Shown here: in pieces, positions 59,289-64,000 of the stretch
How the letters are laid out: the number at the start of each line of letters is the position of its first letter
Numbering within the stretch: the stretch's first letter is position 1
Source of the DNA: Calvatia gigantea
Lineage: Eukaryota; Basidiomycota; Agaricomycetes; Agaricales; Lycoperdaceae
Length of the DNA: 64,000 nucleotides
Direction: 5' to 3'
Assembly: GCA_025093985.1 (NCBI GenBank)
Contig: JACAAK010000004.1
Location: forward strand, 806,001-870,000
Notes under the pieces: generated by a model
Seen by the model: only the letters and a program-made list of their open reading frames with translations
Database searches by the model: none
Told to the model about the DNA's origin: nothing
Position numbers and translations under genes: made by a program

Positions 59289-59760
59289 TCAAATGTGTTC
59301 GCAATCAACTTTCTTGGGGGGTTCAAGAAACTTTGTGGTCATATAAGCAACTTAGTACAGCAGTTTAAGATTAGCTCTTTTGATATGAATTCACAATTGT
59401 GAGGGAAGACAGGGGAAAATGTTATTGATACGAAAGGATTGAGTCGTATCATCGACGTGAGCATACTGCATCACAACCTTCTTCCGCGACCACGTCACAC
59501 CATCACTCCCTGAATCTACAGTCAACCAGGGACACAGGAATTCCTTCATGTCCACTGTTACTTAGAGAGGTCTATGGGCAGGTTGGTTGGTTGCATTGCA
59601 TTGTTGGGTGCACGTTGGATGCTATCAGAGCAGAGCACTTGAAGTAGGGTATCGGCGAATAGACGGAATAGTGTTGGCATCAGCGGTTCTTGGCGAAGTT
59701 AGGTGCAATAATGGCACTGGTACGCGCGGTGAGTTCGGAATTCCGTAGTCACAGCAGTAG
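59289..59760. other. 3' flank of NACHT A, nothing recognised
   Basis: No coding signal is seen. Confidence 0.5.
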
Positions 59761-61400
59761 CAGTGTTACATCGCAAAGGGATTGACCAGTGTTCGTACTC
59801 GCGTGGGGGTAGAGCACAGCTCTCCCTACCGATCCTCTATCGACTTGGCTTCCACGTCGTCTCGCTCGAATTGGGCACTGCCATTCCGTGCAGTGATATA
59901 TGATTTCCCGTTCCGCTCGACAAAATCCGAGCGATACTGATCTATTAGGCATGGGAGGGAAAGGAGTGTGCCCAGGCCGTTGGTCGAAGAAAACAGAAGC
60001 GGACAGTCGTCCTTGTCCGTGTTATAGTCGTAGAGGCGGAAGCAGTCCCTGTTGGTTGTTGTGGTACTGCGCCTGTCGAAGGACCTCAGCCTTGATAACG
60101 GGGGCGTCCCCTAGGGCTTGGGAGGACACCTGGCGCGAGAGGCAGGGTACCTTCCTTCTCCACTGTTGTTAGCTCCCCCTGCGTTCGTACTCGATTTGTC
60201 ACCTGCGCTGTCACGCTCCCCCATACCTCTTTCCCAATTGCAGTTATTGTCTTCTCTGTATCTCGGGCGATACTCCGCACTCGACCAGTCTGGATGGGTG
60301 AAGTGAAATGGCTGGCACGGCGATAGCCCAGAGGCTAGCTATAGTTGTCGGTGGGTTTTTAATAAATGGTACGGGAGATTCTAGTGCAGTTGCCGTTGGC
60401 GGTCGGGGTGGTACTATAGGGCGAGAGCCATAAGCTTGATCATCAGAGTGTGTGTGTAAGCGGTAGTGGTTGATCGCGTAATTTGCACCGATGTGCTATA
60501 AGATGTACGGGGAAGAGGGGGGAACCTTTGAAACTGTTTGATGTAGATGTGCTGTCGATGTAAGTGGTCAGTGTTCGAAGCTTCAGCGGAGGGTGGAGGA
60601 CATACCGCAAGTGGCCCGACTTCGACCCGCAATGTTTCAATCTGGCTCGTAAGATGATAAAACTGACTGGCCTATTCAGATTCCGCTCCGCCGCCAATCC
60701 CACTGCGTGATGCAATACCACTATCACACCCCTAATCAAGCACCCGATCCTTACAATCAACGCACTCAGCCCCTTTAGCCCGGGCAGATAGGACTACAAT
60801 ATCTCGTGGGCGGTTCTCCGGATCCAGCTACCATAACCGTGTTCGGCTGCGGAGGAGATGCGTGATAGTCGGGTACGAGTGGTCTTATAGTCTTATCATA
60901 ATTTTGCAGACGCGGTTGTTGCGGAATTCGCGTGTAAAGTTGGATGTACGGTGGTTAAGATGGTAGGTGTGATTGGAAAGAAAGTGTAGGTATGATAACT
61001 TGTGGCGGTCCGACGAATCGGAACCCAAGGGACCTGAGCCGGGAGGGGGAGGTGCTTTCATCGTTTGTGCTTCCGTCCCGTCTAAAATCACCAACGGCGT
61101 TCCTAGACGGCTAGTATCCCCTATAGGACGAGGCTTTTCATTCTGTGATCCTCCGGGCTCTGGCAACCTGCTTGAGCGGTAGATGGTTATCCGTGTGTTA
61201 GATCTGTGGAGTTGTGGAGTGTTGGTGAGAGTAGATACGGAAGAAGGACCATGTTAGGAAATGGTTGTTGGTGGGATGCAGCTATCGGTACCTTCCCGGA
61301 AGTGCATAGCGTGAGGCAGGGTCATTCGTGAAGTTATCTAGTGCTATCCACTTCGCTCCAACTCTATTCTCTTGCCCTCTCCTTCACCCCCTCTCTTTAG
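59760..61400. repeat. NACHT-upstream repeat module, copy 3 (diverged)
   Basis: It is related to 47400-49040 over its length, with many substitutions and few indels. Shared anchors include GACAAAATCC (59927), AGTGTTCGAAGCTTCA (60569, compare 48218), GGTAGCTGGATCC read on the minus strand (near 60830), and CCACTGACGG (61400, compare CCGCTGACGG at 49043). No NACHT gene follows it; the PPR-like gene does. Confidence 0.7.
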
Positions 61401-61807
61401 CCACTGACGGGAACATTTGGAAGTTCCAACAACATAGCTCTTGGCTTTGATGATCAGTTGGATAAAAGGTGGACATTATCTGTGAGCCCGTCAGTCGAGG
61501 AAATGACAATCTGTAGTTATTTTGAGAACGACGTGTTTGCGTCATAGCAAGGAGGAAGACGGAAGATGAGGCACGTGATGCTCCGGGAAACTCCTGCGAG
61601 CCCGAGTTGCGTGTTGACTCGGCATGTGAAAAATATTTATTCAAATTAGTATTTCGAGTTTTTCATACTTCCTCCAAAGACGTCTGTGTCCCCGCTTATT
61701 ATCAGAGGCCAGCCTCCGAGCTGACTCCCTCCGGAACCTATCAAGAGGCATATCCTCCTGCCTCCGACTTAGACGCATAATTCCTAACCTCGACGGGAGC
61801 GACGACG
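61400..61807. other. Promoter region of the PPR-like gene
   Basis: This is a short gap with no coding sequence between repeat module copy 3 and the start codon at 61808. Confidence 0.4.
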
Positions 61808-64000
61808 ATGCTCCCAAAGGTCGCGACTCAAATTTTACATACCACCTCGCGTGCCGCTGCGCAGGTGGTACAAACTCCATTGAGGAGTGTATTTCAGACT
61901 GGCACGTCCAGCGGCTCGAATATTAGTAATCGGAATGGACCTTCAGGTTCCAACTGGGGTGGCCATGGAGCTGGCACTGGAAGTGCGAAACAAAACACCG
62001 GCAGCCGGTATTATTCTTCATTCGGCGTGCGTTTTTCGTTGTTAATCCCATCACGCCTTTCTCTAACGGTTTGACCTCCAGTCTTAGACCGCCGGAAGAG
62101 CTGTCTCGCAGGCGAACTGCCGTCTCGGCTAATGTCGACGGAACCTTTGCGACGGACGAAAATGACGAACTCATTCCTCGGCGTGCAGTTGTCATACAGA
62201 CACAACCCAAATCGCAAACGAAACGTTCTCGCATCCGCAGCTCAAGTGTTTCACTCACAAAAGCCGAGTCTATTGGCGTCCTCAAAACATTGCAACTACA
62301 AGGCCGGTCACGGTTCCTCCACACCACGATCGACGCTCCTGCACAACCTATACCATACCAACCTATACCACTTTCACCTTCACGACCTCGAAGGAACTCT
62401 ACTTCGTCGTCCGATGGATTGGATAGACCTTTGTCGCCTGCAAGAAATTTTACCGCTGCTGCCGTAGAGTCGGGGACCGCCTCTGTTGAAGAGTTATCCC
62501 TGCGACCTCGTCGAAATTCTACTTCATCGACTGATGGATTCGACAGGGCGTCTCTTGATTCGCCTCAACCCATTACCAATAGTTCTCTTCGCCCCCGCAG
62601 GAATTCTACCTCCTCTATTGAGGAGTATGACCACAGCGATGTATCCTCGGCCGAGACCAAGCCTACCAGTCCCCTACAATCTCCTCGTCCCTCCACAACC
62701 ATAACTGAACCATCATCGCATCGGTTCTCCTTACCTTGTCGAGGCCAAGGAGTCTGGCAGCCCACACCGTGTTGCTGAAGCCATTGCTCAGTTCCGTGCT
62801 TCTGCCGAGGATGCTCAGACTCAGGACTTCAACCTCGCCCTTGAAGCGCTATACTGTCACTCGGCAGGGGGAATCGGCCATTCCTATGCTTGAGACGTAT
62901 AATGACATGATCAAGTTGTCGATCCAGCCAGACGCCCAGACCTATAGTCTGCTCCTCACTGCTTTGGTCGAGCGGGATTATGAACTTGGTTCTACGATCA
63001 AGAACTTGTCCGATCTCCGGCAACGTATGAATGCTGGCCTAGATGGAGATAAAGCTGGGCAGTTTAAACGTCGTATCGGTATCTTGAACCGGGAACACAA
63101 AGAAAACTTTGCGTCGGTCTTGTCACTGTTCTATGCTGCGAGGAGTAGTTCTGCGACTATCCCACACAAGGTCTACTTTGACCTTATGCGCACATGTGGA
63201 TTCCATTCGAACGTCGACATCGCTCTTCAAATCTTCCAGCACTATCGAAAAGACGTATCGCAAGATTCGGCCTCTTTTCTACCAGGTCCTTGATCCAGGT
63301 TTACGGCAACACGAACAACATCTCTTCGGCAGAGCAGATTTTCCAACGTTACGTTACTGCTGGTCGTGAAGGTACTCTTGCCCTTGATTCCTCCACCACC
63401 GAAAGCCAAAAGAGACATATCGCTTGTTGGAATATTATGATCGAAGCTTATTTCCGTTGCGGACTTCCGGATAAAGCTATTGGGTTGTTGGACCAGATGA
63501 TGAACTCTCCCGCGGGCCTCAACTTTACTGTTGCCGATACACCCCCTCCCGCCTCTGCTACTTTCAGCACAGTTCTTAAAGGTTTCTGTGAAGCAGGCGA
63601 CATACAAACTGCATGGGCTTGGTATGAACGTTTGTTGGAACAAGGTGTTGAGACGGAGGGTTCATTCTCGCCCTCGAATCAGCCTATCAAACCGGATACG
63701 TATGCAGGACTACTCATGGTCGATACACTCGCTAAACACGGTTACGTCTCCGAGATGAACAAGCTATACTCGACACTCAACTTCCAGGAGTCCGAAATGC
63801 AATCTATTCCGTTGATTGTGCACCAGACCAACATGCACGCGATACAGAAATTCGACGACGCGGAGGCAATACGCATTTTGGAGTTCTTAACCTCTGATGT
63901 ACTGCCGAGGATCAGGAAAGCGAAGCATAAGAGGGCGATCGGGGTGCAAATTGCACAGGAGTATCTCAGGAGGGGATTACTAGAGAAGTCATTGGTCTCC
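61808..64000 (+). CDS. Mitochondrial PPR-like protein, 3' end outside window
   Basis: The N-terminus MLPKVATQILHTTSRAAAQV is basic, Ser/Thr-rich and lacks acids, as in a mitochondrial targeting sequence. A probable intron starts at GTGCGTTTTTCG (62026). A low-complexity region follows with three copies of a (R)PRRNSTSS motif (near 62385, 62505 and 62596). Then comes a helical region with PPR character: ALEALY, YNDMIKLSIQPDAQTYSLLL, YFDLMRTCGFHSNVDIALQI, IACWNIMIEAYFRCGLPDKA, TFSTVLKGFCEAGDIQTAWA and KPDTYAGLLMVDTLAKHGYV. Such proteins bind organellar RNA. The frame changes twice: near 62845-62870 (between LALEALY and RQGESAIP) and near 63275-63290 (between QDSASF and IQVYGNTNN). Each is fixed by one base, so there are sequence errors or early decay. 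A fragment copy sits at 39.0-40.3 kb. The end lies beyond 64000. Confidence 0.78.

Overview
The window looks like a repeat-rich stretch of a basidiomycete genome, most likely an Agaricomycete. The evidence is intron-dense genes with short introns (about 47-60 nt), DUF6533-type membrane proteins, a CYP63-like P450, NACHT/STAND proteins with a fungal N-terminal signature, and Copia and Tc1/mariner elements. I cannot name the species.

Layout. 1-7492: scrambled Ty1/Copia material in both orientations, with two LTRs. 8.8-18.0 kb: broken copies of CCT2 (chaperonin TCP-1 beta subunit) interleaved with two minus-strand DUF6533 genes; part of this repeats at a 4.6-kb offset. 21.2-25.6 kb: two tandem plus-strand DUF6533 genes. 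25.8-35.8 kb: the most ordinary part, with uracil phosphoribosyltransferase, an NAD(P)-binding epimerase-like gene, SEC63 and a CYP63-like P450. 36.1-38.9 kb: a NACHT gene with a disrupted frame. 39.0-43.4 kb: a graveyard holding a PPR-gene fragment, a P450 fragment, a BBE-type FAD oxidoreductase fragment and an 856-bp TA-flanked non-autonomous transposon. 44.6-46.2 kb: a fifth DUF6533 gene. 47.3-61.4 kb: a NACHT region with one orphan 5' module interrupted by a Tc1 element, one intact minus-strand NACHT gene, one intact plus-strand NACHT gene with a predicted N-terminal membrane helix, and a diverged third copy of the upstream module. 61.8-64.0 kb: the start of a mitochondrial PPR-like gene that runs off the window.

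Genes working together. UPRT (pyrimidine salvage) and SEC63 (ER translocation) are housekeeping genes and show no operon-like link. The rest reads as birth-and-death evolution of accessory families (DUF6533, NACHT, P450) driven by segmental duplication and transposons. Exon phases were checked by hand for UPRT, the epimerase-like gene, SEC63, the P450 and both intact NACHT genes. Three otherwise intact genes (P450, epimerase-like, PPR) each need one or two single-base corrections, which could be recent decay or assembly indels. Nonsense codons in the transposons are all explainable by transitions, and four are confirmed as C-to-T by comparing the two Copia copies, which suggests repeat-targeted mutation.
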